A stretch of DNA of 33,425 nucleotides. Source: CAYYMH01 sp964472785. GTDB taxonomy: Bacteria; Zhuqueibacterota; Zhuqueibacteria; Thermofontimicrobiales; Thermofontimicrobiaceae. The translations under genes and the position numbers were made by a program. Of the stretch, positions 1 through 7,470 are shown one piece after another (position 1 is the first letter of the stretch; every line of letters starts with the position of its first letter). Where the stretch lies: assembly GCA_964472785.1 (NCBI GenBank), contig CAYYMH010000046.1, forward strand, positions 1-33,425. Direction: 5' to 3'. The notes under the pieces are model-generated. The model saw only the letters and a program-made list of their open reading frames with translations, was not told the origin of the DNA and did not search any database.

Positions 1-2693
1 TTTTGTTCGCCAAATTCTTTTCCGTCAATGTTTTTCGCTTCGGTGATGCCGTCGGTCACAAACAGGAACACATCTCCCTGCGAATATTGAATGACGGTTT
101 CATCAATTTCGGCGGCGAACAGATCCTGCTTGTCCAAACCGAGTCCCAGTCCTTTGGGGGCAATCTCCTGAACAGATTTATGTTTCGCAGAATAATAAAA
201 GAGCGGCAGGTGACCGGCGCGCGCCACAATCAGCGACCGCCGTTTCGCGTCGAAATAGCCGCCGATGGCAGTCACGAATGACTTCCGCTCCAGATCGTGA
301 TAGATGAGCGTGTTGGCGCGGATAAAAAGCTCGCGCGGCATCAGTCCGAAATCAAACAGCGAGCGGAGGATGCCCTGAATTTTAAACAAATACAATGCCG
401 CGGACGTCCCTTTTCCGCTCACATCGCCGACGATGACCATCACGGTGTTGGGCACGCCGTTGAGATAATCGAAGTAGTCCCCGCCGACTTCAAAAGCCGG
501 AATCGAAATCCCGGAAATTTCAACACCTTCAATGACTGGCGTTGTTTGCGGCAAAGAAGCCAACTGGATTTTTCTGGCAATCTCAAGCTCGTGTTTCATG
601 CGTTCTTTTTCGGCTAACTGTTCGTATAAAAACGCGTTCTCAATGGAAATCGACGCCTGCTTGGCTACGGTGGTGAAAAATGACAAATCCTCCCGGTGAA
701 AGGGCGTTTCGGACAGTTTTTCGCCGATCAGAAGCACGCCGTTTAGTCTGTCTTTAAACCAGATCGGCACAATGTGGCGGAAACCGCTTTCAATCAAAGA
801 ATTTTGGATATCATTTGGCAGGTATTCGATGCTGAATCTCGTGTCTGTGCGGAAGTCTTTCAAATAGTCATACAGCTTCGATTGAATATCCGTAAGTGGA
901 TCGCGAGATTTTAACTCATCAGAATGATGATTCACCTGATAGCAGCAGGAAACGCCATCGCGGAAAAAGATAATACCGCTGCTTTTCAAATGTAACAATT
1001 CGGCTAATTTTTGAATAATGCCGGTTGCTAAATCCACCATCCCCAGTTTGGTTGCCATCACCTCAGCCAGTTCCCTGGAAAATCTAGGATAATCCAGCTT
1101 TTTCCGGTAATATTTTGTGTCAATGATTCGCCGGCCCCACTGACCAATTTTCCAAAAACCGAATCCAATTAGTGTGGCTGACAGAATTAATAATAAGCGT
1201 TGGATGATTTCTTTGCGTTGAGGGGAGATGGACCCTTCCAGCAATTCAAATGACGTGAACGTAATGCGAAATCGGGGAATATTGATGTCAAGATCAATCA
1301 AATGCATCAGCACAACCGCGAAACCGGAAAGACAAATCAAAATCCACAAAGTTGAAATAATTGAGTATTGGACGTTTCTGCGGATGCGTATATTGATATC
1401 AAGCAGATGATAACTGCCGATGGTGTAAAGATAAGCCAACGGAATCACCAGGGTGATGATGAGCGCATAATTATCCAGTCGGGGTAATTTATAATGAATC
1501 AACAGCGCGTGAACCCCGGCATAAATAATAAAGGTCAGATAGACAGCCCAACCCAGTGGTGAAGTCATCCGGCGCAGTTCTTTCGGTCTCTTCTTTCGAA
1601 AAAATAAATGGATCAATAAATTATAAATAAGTGCAACAGAAATGATAATCAAAATCTCATTCGGATGATAAACCATCAAATAATCGGATGAGGTAATTAC
1701 AGTCACAATGAAAACCACCGCGAAAAGATAGGGTATCACTCGAATCCATTTATGCTTCAGCGCATCGACCCATGATTTCGGGAAAAAGAAAGTGCTGTCC
1801 AGTCCCCAGGCAATGGCAAAAGCGAAACTAAAATGGGTAAGTAATACGCGAATATCCAAGAATGTATCTTTATAAAGATAGGGATGTTTGAAACTGGTCG
1901 CGATGTAAAAACCAAAAGCTAAAAACGCCATCCCCAAAAGACGCGCCGCCTTGATGGACGGTCTTTTCAGTGCCAGGAATAAGGCGAAACCAATGATGAT
2001 TAAACCGCACAGATAGGGAATTAAAATGGATGTATCAAATCCAAACCGGGCCAAGGTCACGTGCAGCGTCAGTGTCCGGTTATCACGAATGACTTTGTAT
2101 TCAATGGTATTATCTGCCCGGGCTCGGCGCATAATTCGGTCGGCTTCCCACACGTCCCTGAAACGCTGCTGGTTGACAGACACAATCAGATCACCGGGTT
2201 TCATTCCTGCCCGGTCAGATGCACCCCCTTCTATTACATCAAACACATGCGCGGCTGGTGGAATGATTCTGATAAAGGAATCCGGTAGCGCTGATTTTTT
2301 AACCAGGTAACTTGCTTTACTTTTCGGTTTCGACAACATAAAAATCGCCATCCGAAAAACGGAATCATCCGGAATCGATTGATAAAAATGGTCCAACGTG
2401 TTAAATTTACCAATCATTTTTTTGTCAATAGCCAAAATTAGGTTGCCGGCACGGATGGAATCGGAAACAAGTTCAGGAAAATCCGCACGATTTGCCGGCT
2501 GCACAACCTTCTCGGCAGGGAATGATTTTGTCAGATAAAACCGCGACGGAGGTGATGAGAACCAATTTTCATCGGTGGGCACCGTTCCCACCCGGTAAAA
2601 ATCCATAAAAATAACGACCACCAGCACGCACGCCAGCATCGCGTAAATAATTCGAAACAGATTGGGATTGGGATTGGCATTGAAAATTTTCAT
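1..2693 (-). CDS. PDZ / multi-span membrane / GAF / SpoIIE-type PP2C phosphatase (3' end outside window)
   Basis: The reading frame is open for 897 codons from the ATG at 2693 and runs off the left edge, so the C-terminus is missing. Visible order: one membrane helix (about residues 14-33); an extracytoplasmic stretch with a degenerate PDZ-like part (about 65-120) and a clear PDZ (about 145-215, with AGMKPGDLIVSVN); eight or nine membrane helices (about 219-505); a GAF-like domain (about 530-690); a coiled linker (FLYEQLAEKERMKHELEIAR); and a SpoIIE/PP2C phosphatase domain with metal-binding motifs GGDYFDYL and GDVSGKGTSAAL (about 736-768) and TDGITEA near the edge. Known for the family: such phosphatases dephosphorylate anti-sigma-factor antagonists or similar regulators. 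Inference: the PDZ part senses an envelope signal and the phosphatase acts in the cytoplasm. A PDZ-plus-multi-helix front end also recalls ComP-type sensor kinases. No strong ribosome binding site precedes the start. Substrate unknown. Confidence 0.9.
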   Translation of the reverse strand, partial: MKIFNANPNPNLFRIIYAMLACVLVVVIFMDFYRVGTVPTDENWFSSPPSRFYLTKSFPAEKVVQPANRADFPELVSDSIRAGNLILAIDKKMIGKFNTLDHFYQSIPDDSVFRMAIFMLSKPKSKASYLVKKSALPDSFIRIIPPAAHVFDVIEGGASDRAGMKPGDLIVSVNQQRFRDVWEADRIMRRARADNTIEYKVIRDNRTLTLHVTLARFGFDTSILIPYLCGLIIIGFALFLALKRPSIKAARLLGMAFLAFGFYIATSFKHPYLYKDTFLDIRVLLTHFSFAFAIAWGLDSTFFFPKSWVDALKHKWIRVIPYLFAVVFIVTVITSSDYLMVYHPNEILIIISVALIYNLLIHLFFRKKRPKELRRMTSPLGWAVYLTFIIYAGVHALLIHYKLPRLDNYALIITLVIPLAYLYTIGSYHLLDINIRIRRNVQYSIISTLWILICLSGFAVVLMHLIDLDINIPRFRITFTSFELLEGSISPQRKEIIQRLLLILSATLIGFGFWKIGQWGRRIIDTKYYRKKLDYPRFSRELAEVMATKLGMVDLATGIIQKLAELLHLKSSGIIFFRDGVSCCYQVNHHSDELKSRDPLTDIQSKLYDYLKDFRTDTRFSIEYLPNDIQNSLIESGFRHIVPIWFKDRLNGVLLIGEKLSETPFHREDLSFFTTVAKQASISIENAFLYEQLAEKERMKHELEIARKIQLASLPQTTPVIEGVEISGISIPAFEVGGDYFDYLNGVPNTVMVIVGDVSGKGTSAALYLFKIQGILRSLFDFGLMPRELFIRANTLIYHDLERKSFVTAIGGYFDAKRRSLIVARAGHLPLFYYSAKHKSVQEIAPKGLGLGLDKQDLFAAEIDETVIQYSQGDVFLFVTDGITEAKNIDGKEFGEQ

Positions 2694-2919
2694 TTGTATC
2701 GCTTTTTATCTCAGATCAGGATTTGTTATTTCTTACGAGCAATTAAAAATTTTGTGTCACTTAATCGGCTATCATTTCATTTTTTTGGAGCTTGACGAGT
2801 TTACTTGATCATTTATAAAAATATAGCTCATATAGTAAACTTTGTCAATGTATTTTTTCTTGCCTGACACTGATCATTTTTTTTTGCATAGTTATTAATT
2901 TTGAAATTAAAAGATATTG
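2694..2919. other. AT-rich intergenic region, upstream of the phosphatase gene and downstream of the aminotransferase
   Basis: The stretch holds the phosphatase promoter (listed separately) and an approximately 120-nt leader with no recognised regulatory fold. A short AT-rich palindrome lies around 2894-2909, just past the aminotransferase stop, but it lacks a GC stem and a U-tract in the right place, so I do not call a terminator. Confidence 0.4.
2820..2848 (-). promoter_or_regulatory. sigma70-type promoter of the PDZ-phosphatase gene
   Basis: On the minus strand TTGACA (2848-2843) is followed by exactly 17 bases and TATATT (2825-2820). The predicted transcription start is near 2812, leaving a leader of about 120 nt before the ATG at 2693. 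The promoter suggests this gene is transcribed separately from the pyrimidine operon behind it. Confidence 0.75.
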
Positions 2920-4089
2920 TTAATGATTCAAAAGCTTATCCAGCCGCTCCATCCCGATTGCGATATTCTCGATTGAGTTCGCGTAGGAAAAGCGGATAAA
3001 ACCTTCACCATGGGTACCGAAATCAATGCCGGGTGTTACAGCGACTTTGGTTTTTTTGAGCACATCAAAGGCGAATTCATAGGAATCCGAACAAAATTCC
3101 TTTGCATTGGCGAAAACGTAAAAAGCGCCTTTTGGCTCGACAACGATTTTGAACCCAATTTCGCGAAGTCGCTTAATCAAAAATTTCCGACGTTCATCAT
3201 AAGTTCGACCCATTTGTACTATTTCAGGATGCTGCTGCGTTAAAGCGGCGACTCCGGCAGACTGCACAAAAGCACTGGCACAGATGAACAAGTTTTGTTG
3301 GAGTTTTTGGATCGGGCGGACAAACTCCGGCGGTACGATAAGATAGCCTAAGCGCCAGCCTGTCATGGCATATTTTTTTGAAAATCCATTTAGAACAATT
3401 GCATTCGAGGTAAATTCAAGAATAGAATGGGCGCGTTCGCCATAAACCAAACCATGATAAATTTCATCTGAGATAACAGGTATTCTAAAAGAAGCGATTT
3501 TTTCCAATGTCTCACTGGACAAAAGATTACCAGTCGGATTGGAAGGTGAATTGATCATAATCGCTTTAGTTTTGGAGTCGATCTGATTTTTGATCACTTC
3601 TGGCCGGTATTGAAAGCCATCATATTCTTGAACTACTACACAATTCGGTTCAGCTTTAAGGTAAGTGATATGATTTTTGTAGCAGGGGTAACTTGGATTT
3701 GAACAGATGACATTGTCTCCGGGATCGACCAGTACAGAAAGCGCCAACAACAGAGCCGGTGAAGTGCCTGAGGTAACGATAACCTGATCCGGAGAGACAT
3801 CAATCTGATAAGTTCTCGAATAATCATCGGCGATGGCTTCCCTCAACGGCGGAATACCCAGACTGGGTGTATAGTGGGTTTCACACCGATCCAGTGCAGT
3901 TTTGGCTTCATTAACAATTTTTTGTGGCGTGGGAAAATCCGGTTCACCCACTTCCAGGTGAATTACGTGTTCTCCCTCGCTTTCCATTTTTTTTGCTAAT
4001 TCCAGAACTTCCATCACAATAAAAGGCGTTATTTCATCACAGCACGCTGATAACATTTTGTACCTCATCAATTCGTCATTAAAAATCAT
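2920..4089 (-). CDS. class I/II PLP-dependent aminotransferase
   Basis: A 389-residue fold-type I aminotransferase of the aspartate-aminotransferase superfamily. It transfers an amino group through pyridoxal phosphate and is presumably cytoplasmic. Visible motifs: the substrate-side LEVGEPDFPTP near residue 48, NSPSNPTGN, DEIYHGLVY (PLP-contacting Asp and Tyr), the Schiff-base lysine K238 in NGFSKKYAMTGWRLGY, and a late carboxylate-binding Arg in GFIRFSYANS. The ATG at 4089 overlaps the pyrC stop (ATGA, 4086-4089), which supports this start and implies translational coupling as the last gene of the pyr operon. Amino donor and acceptor cannot be read from sequence; aspartate is attractive because it is a pyrimidine precursor, but that is inference. 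No gene symbol is assigned because many paralogous families share these motifs. Confidence 0.9.
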   Translation of the reverse strand: MIFNDELMRYKMLSACCDEITPFIVMEVLELAKKMESEGEHVIHLEVGEPDFPTPQKIVNEAKTALDRCETHYTPSLGIPPLREAIADDYSRTYQIDVSPDQVIVTSGTSPALLLALSVLVDPGDNVICSNPSYPCYKNHITYLKAEPNCVVVQEYDGFQYRPEVIKNQIDSKTKAIMINSPSNPTGNLLSSETLEKIASFRIPVISDEIYHGLVYGERAHSILEFTSNAIVLNGFSKKYAMTGWRLGYLIVPPEFVRPIQKLQQNLFICASAFVQSAGVAALTQQHPEIVQMGRTYDERRKFLIKRLREIGFKIVVEPKGAFYVFANAKEFCSDSYEFAFDVLKKTKVAVTPGIDFGTHGEGFIRFSYANSIENIAIGMERLDKLLNH

Positions 4090-5447
4090 TCACTCACAAC
4101 ATCATTCAAAAAATAATAGCCATTATTAAAAACTGCTGCTGGTTTCCCTTTTAATTTCCATCCGTCAAAAGGTGTATTCCGCGACCTCGATTTGAGTTTC
4201 TTTTTATCAACAGTCCACTCCAGATTCGGATCAACAATGGATAAGTTCGCTTTTTCGCCCACTTTGATAAACGGCGCATCCACGCCAATTACCCGATAGG
4301 GATTCTGAATCAGTTTTTCAAAAAGTTGGTTCCAGGTTAAAATTCCCGGCTCGATCAGTTGTTTCACACACAAACCTACGGCTGTCTCCAATCCGATAAT
4401 GCCAAATGGCGCAGCGCCGAACTCGACATCTTTTTCTTCGATTGAATGAGGTGCATGGTCAGTAGCAATGACATCAATCGTACCGTCTTTCAATCCCTCA
4501 ATTACCGCATCCACATGTTTTTGACTTCGTAGCGGAGGATTCATCTTAAAATTAGCATCAAACGAACGAACCGCTTCGTCTGTCAAAGTAAAATGATGCG
4601 GGGTGGTTTCTGCAGTGACTGGTATCCCCTTTTCCTTGGCGCGGCGAACCAGTTCAACGGATCCGGCGGTTGAGATATGAGCGATGTGCATTTTACTTTG
4701 CGCGTATTCAGCCAACATAATATTTCTGGCAACGACGACGTCTTCGGCAACAGCCGGGATGCCGGTTATTCCCAAATTCGATGAAACGAATCCTTCGTGC
4801 ATGTGTCCGTTAGCAGCTAAATTCGCATCTTCACAGTGCTCGATAATCGGTACATCAAACATTGAAGCGTACTCAAGCGCCCGGCGTAGGAGCAGACTAT
4901 TAGCAACCGACTTCCCATCATCGGAGAAAGCGACAACACCAGCTTCAATTAATTCGGCTATCTCAACCAGTTCCTTACCTTGCTGACCTCTCGTTATTGC
5001 CGCGATCGGATAGATTGAAACAAGATGATCTTTAACCTCATCCAGAATAAATTCGATGATTTCCCGGTTGTCAGTCGCAGGCTGAGTATTCGGCATGGTA
5101 CTGACGCCTGTAAACCCGCCAGCCATTGCTGCTGCTGCACCACTTAAAATTGTTTCTTCATCTTCTCGCCCTGGTTCACGAAAATGAACATGTAAATCAA
5201 GAAATCCGGGAAAAACCAACTTATCGGTCAGGTCAACAATTTCACCATCAAATTGAGCGCCGACAGTGATATCGGGTTTAATCTCTTTTATGATTCCCTG
5301 CTCAATTAAGATATCGGATTGCTGATGCTGATCAGATTTTCCGTCAATCATCGTCGCGTTTTTGAGCAGTATTTTTTTGGATAATTTTAAATCAATCTGA
5401 CTTCTGGAATGACTAAAAGAATGACTTGTCTTAAATGATTTTTTCAT
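4086..5447 (-). CDS. pyrC: dihydroorotase
   Basis: Cyclises N-carbamoyl-aspartate to dihydroorotate, the third step of de novo UMP synthesis, in the cytoplasm. It is an amidohydrolase-superfamily protein of the longer PyrC class (453 residues from the ATG at 5447). Visible motifs: metal-binding HVHFREPGRE (about residues 86-95), SDDGKSV, EHCED, HIST and the catalytic-site ATDHAPHS. The frame is open further upstream to a TTG at 5495. I prefer ATG 5447, although upstream of it only a weak GGAT stands as ribosome binding site. Even so, about 25 polar residues precede the first beta strand (KKILLKNATMIDG), a longer N-terminus than usual. The gene follows pyrB closely (stop of pyrB at 5498) and overlaps the aminotransferase start by 4 nt. 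Confidence 0.93.
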   Translation of the reverse strand: MKKSFKTSHSFSHSRSQIDLKLSKKILLKNATMIDGKSDQHQQSDILIEQGIIKEIKPDITVGAQFDGEIVDLTDKLVFPGFLDLHVHFREPGREDEETILSGAAAAMAGGFTGVSTMPNTQPATDNREIIEFILDEVKDHLVSIYPIAAITRGQQGKELVEIAELIEAGVVAFSDDGKSVANSLLLRRALEYASMFDVPIIEHCEDANLAANGHMHEGFVSSNLGITGIPAVAEDVVVARNIMLAEYAQSKMHIAHISTAGSVELVRRAKEKGIPVTAETTPHHFTLTDEAVRSFDANFKMNPPLRSQKHVDAVIEGLKDGTIDVIATDHAPHSIEEKDVEFGAAPFGIIGLETAVGLCVKQLIEPGILTWNQLFEKLIQNPYRVIGVDAPFIKVGEKANLSIVDPNLEWTVDKKKLKSRSRNTPFDGWKLKGKPAAVFNNGYYFLNDVVSE

Positions 5448-5497
5448 GATCCAATTATATCCTATTTTATTTTTGCTAAATCTGTTAAAATTCAAAT

Positions 5498-6424
5498 TTA
5501 TTTCTGCTCACCGCTGAGCAAATAAAGAACTGCCATACGTATGGCAACGCCGTTAGTCACCTGATTTAAAATGACCGAGTATTCATCATCATCCGCTAAA
5601 TCGCTGTCCAGCTCGATGCCCCGATTAATCGGACCGGGATGCATTATAGTGATTTTTTTATTCGCTTTTTCCAATCGTTCCCGGGTAATGCCAAAGTAAT
5701 TGTGATATTCCCTGAGTGACGGAAAGAAATTTTGTGTCTGCCGTTCCATCTGGATACGCAGTACCATCAGAATATCCGCCCAGGCAATGGTATCATCAAC
5801 ATTGTTAAATAACTTGACATTGAAATTTTTTGCCTCAAAAGGAAGCAGGGTTGAAGGCCCGCAGAGTGCGACCTGGGCGCCCATGGTCGTAAGTCCGAAA
5901 ATATTCGATCGGGCAACCCGTGAATGAACAATGTCTCCGATGATGGCGACGCGTAATCCCTTGAATTTATTATAAATATCACGGATTGTCATCATATCCA
6001 GGAGCGCCTGTGTCGGGTGTTCATGGCAACCGTCACCCGCATTAATTACAGATCCCTTAATGACCCGAGACAAATAATGTGGTGCGCCCGAAATACCGTG
6101 TCGAATAACGACCATATCCACTTTCATCGCCTCGATATTTTGAGCGGTGTCTCTCAGACTTTCTCCTTTTTTGACAGATGATGCAGACGCTGAAAAATTG
6201 ATGGTATCGGCTGACAATCTTTTTTCGGCTAATTCAAATGAAAAACGGGTACGGGTTGATGATTCATAAAACAGGTTGACAATTGTTTTGCCTCGCAGGG
6301 TAGGAACTTTGGGAATGGGGCGATCTAATACTTCTCGAAAGGATTCTGCTGTATCAAGAATGAGCTTGATCTCTTCAGCTTCGATCCCTTCGAGGCCTAA
6401 TAAATGTTTGTGTTTAAAATCCAT
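5498..6424 (-). CDS. pyrB: aspartate carbamoyltransferase, catalytic subunit
   Basis: Condenses carbamoyl phosphate with aspartate, the committed step of pyrimidine synthesis. It is a 308-residue protein, normal for the family. Visible motifs: the carbamoyl-phosphate loop ESSTRTRFSFE at residues 54-64, HPTQALLDM at 136-144, and MHPGPINRG near the C-terminus (aspartate/phosphate binding). No regulatory-subunit gene (pyrI) occurs beside it, and the PyrR leader upstream suggests control by attenuation instead, as in Gram-positive bacteria. GAGG lies about 15 nt upstream of the ATG, a weak ribosome binding site, so translation may lean on coupling or on leaderless-like initiation. Confidence 0.95.
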   Translation of the reverse strand: MDFKHKHLLGLEGIEAEEIKLILDTAESFREVLDRPIPKVPTLRGKTIVNLFYESSTRTRFSFELAEKRLSADTINFSASASSVKKGESLRDTAQNIEAMKVDMVVIRHGISGAPHYLSRVIKGSVINAGDGCHEHPTQALLDMMTIRDIYNKFKGLRVAIIGDIVHSRVARSNIFGLTTMGAQVALCGPSTLLPFEAKNFNVKLFNNVDDTIAWADILMVLRIQMERQTQNFFPSLREYHNYFGITRERLEKANKKITIMHPGPINRGIELDSDLADDDEYSVILNQVTNGVAIRMAVLYLLSGEQK

Positions 6425-6471
6425 TCTTTTTTTAATTTACCTCACAATGATCAACTTACCAGTGGTTTAAT

Positions 6472-6630
6472 TTATTTTAATTCTTTATATTCTTTGACTT
6501 GCCATTTATTTTCAAAATCCGGCTCCTTCAGTTTCCTCCAATATAAACCGAACGAGCTAACACTATTTGAACACCAATTACTATCATCAGTCAATGGGAG
6601 GACCTTCAACCAATAAAACACAATCTTCAT
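6472..6630 (-). CDS. possible small ORF (52 residues) between pyrR and pyrB
   Basis: Not recognised. An ATG at 6630 lies inside the 3' end of pyrR in another frame and opens 52 codons ending in TAA at 6472. GAGG stands six bases before the ATG, a well-spaced ribosome binding site, although those bases also encode pyrR residues. The product is basic with four tryptophans; its second half (GLYWRKLKEPDF, KWQVKEYKELK) looks like a real soluble peptide rather than low-complexity noise. It covers most of the otherwise empty pyrR-pyrB gap. Alternatives are chance translation of an AT-rich spacer or the remnant of a longer gene. No function is proposed. Confidence 0.3.
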   Translation of the reverse strand: MKIVFYWLKVLPLTDDSNWCSNSVSSFGLYWRKLKEPDFENKWQVKEYKELK

Positions 6631-7141
6631 GATCGACCTCTTTCATTTTAACCTTGATTTCCTCGCCAATTGAAGTAGGAATATTTTTACCGACATAGTC
6701 TGGCTTTATCGGTAACTCACGATGTCCGCGATCCACCAGCACCGCCAGTTGGATTTGCGACGGACGCCCAAAAGACATCAGCGCCTCCAGGGCTGCCCGC
6801 GTTGTGCGGCCTGTGTATAATACATCATCAATGAGAACAATTGTTTTATCATCAATTTCAAATAAAATTTCAGTCTGCTGAACGATTGGCTGTTTCAGTC
6901 GTTGGCGGAAATCATCGCGATAGAGTGTAATATCAAGAATTCCTAACGGTATCTCCTTTTTTTCGATGCACTCAATTTGTTCTTTTATTCGCTCGGCGAG
7001 GAACGCACCGCGAGTTCGAATACCGACGATGACAAGATTGTCCACACCGCTATTGCGTTCGATTATTTCATGCGCCAGTCTGATAACTGTTCGCTTGATA
7101 CCTTTTTCATCAATGATTTTTGCTTTAATTTTTGTATTCAT
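6587..7141 (-). CDS. pyrR: bifunctional PyrR: pyr operon RNA-binding attenuator / uracil phosphoribosyltransferase
   Basis: PyrR binds pyr mRNA when UMP is plentiful and favours transcription termination. It also often has uracil phosphoribosyltransferase activity. The 184-residue product has the phosphoribosyltransferase PRPP motif VLIDDVLYTGRTTRAAL (about residues 102-118), the family-typical IGIRTRG-like segment VGIRTRGAFLAERI, LYRDDF, and the C-terminal DRGHRELPIKPDYVGKNIPT region. I start at ATG 7141: the upstream in-frame TTG (7165) falls inside the U-tract of the leader terminator. TAAGG stands close before the ATG. It is the first gene of the operon, directly behind the attenuator it is expected to control. 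Confidence 0.95.
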   Translation of the reverse strand: MNTKIKAKIIDEKGIKRTVIRLAHEIIERNSGVDNLVIVGIRTRGAFLAERIKEQIECIEKKEIPLGILDITLYRDDFRQRLKQPIVQQTEILFEIDDKTIVLIDDVLYTGRTTRAALEALMSFGRPSQIQLAVLVDRGHRELPIKPDYVGKNIPTSIGEEIKVKMKEVDHEDCVLLVEGPPID

Positions 7142-7163
7142 TGCCTTACCATTTTTATGACAC

Positions 7164-7194
7164 AAAAAAAGCCTTCACCCGGACGCAGGAAGGC
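7164..7194 (-). terminator. intrinsic terminator of the pyr attenuator
   Basis: On the minus strand GCCTTC (7194-7189), a 12-nt loop and GAAGGC (7176-7171) are followed by seven T (7170-7164). It sits between the PyrR-binding loop and the pyrR start, as in classical PyrR attenuators. Confidence 0.85.
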
Positions 7195-7257
7195 AGTTTG
7201 ATTTATTTACCCCTTACCGACCTCTCTGGATGGGTTTAAAAGGGAGCAGATTAAATT
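7195..7257 (-). promoter_or_regulatory. PyrR-binding leader (anti-antiterminator region)
   Basis: The minus-strand RNA contains AUCCAGAGAGGUC at 7231-7219, matching the known PyrR-binding loop core (UCCAGAGAGG). It is flanked by CUCCCUU and AAGGGG runs (about 7245-7240 and 7215-7210) that can pair to form its stem. Downstream, GGUAAGG can alternatively pair with the CCUUCC of the terminator's 5' arm, giving an antiterminator. Known mechanism: UMP-bound PyrR stabilises the loop, which frees the terminator and lowers pyr transcription. The pairings were judged by eye. Confidence 0.85.
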
Positions 7258-7263
7258 TTATTA

Positions 7264-7292
7264 ATTATAAGATATTTTTTATTAATTGTCAA
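7264..7292 (-). promoter_or_regulatory. consensus promoter of the pyr operon
   Basis: On the minus strand TTGACA (7292-7287), a 17-base spacer and TATAAT (7269-7264): a full match to the sigma70 consensus. The start would be near 7257, placing the complete attenuator in the transcript. Confidence 0.85.
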
Positions 7293-7364
7293 GGAAAAAA
7301 AGGGAGATCAAAAAATAATCTTCAATCGCTCCATTCAAATGTATTTTTCCCTGATTTTTTCAGC

Positions 7365-7394
7365 GAAAAAGCCAGTTCTGCGAGAAACTGGCTT
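7365..7394 (-). terminator. terminator behind the cohesin-domain gene pair
   Basis: A 9-bp perfect stem, AAGCCAGTT (7369-7377) with AACTGGCTT (7386-7394) and an 8-nt loop, is followed on the minus strand by a short T-run (7370-7366). It ends the minus-strand transcript of the gene at 7471-8538 before the pyr promoter. Confidence 0.7.
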
Positions 7395-7470
7395 AATCAT
7401 TCACACATGCTTTAAATAAATTTTCCTCAATTTTAAAGAAATCATGATTAGTAACACGCCAGTTTTTTCA

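Noticed and set aside
3..617. Two plus-strand frames at the left edge
   Set aside because: They are shadows of the minus-strand phosphatase domain, whose motifs are read clearly on the other strand.
7230..7415. Plus-strand 61-codon frame over the pyr leader and promoter
   Set aside because: It is antisense to an attenuator and promoter that explain the sequence fully, and it has no ribosome binding site.
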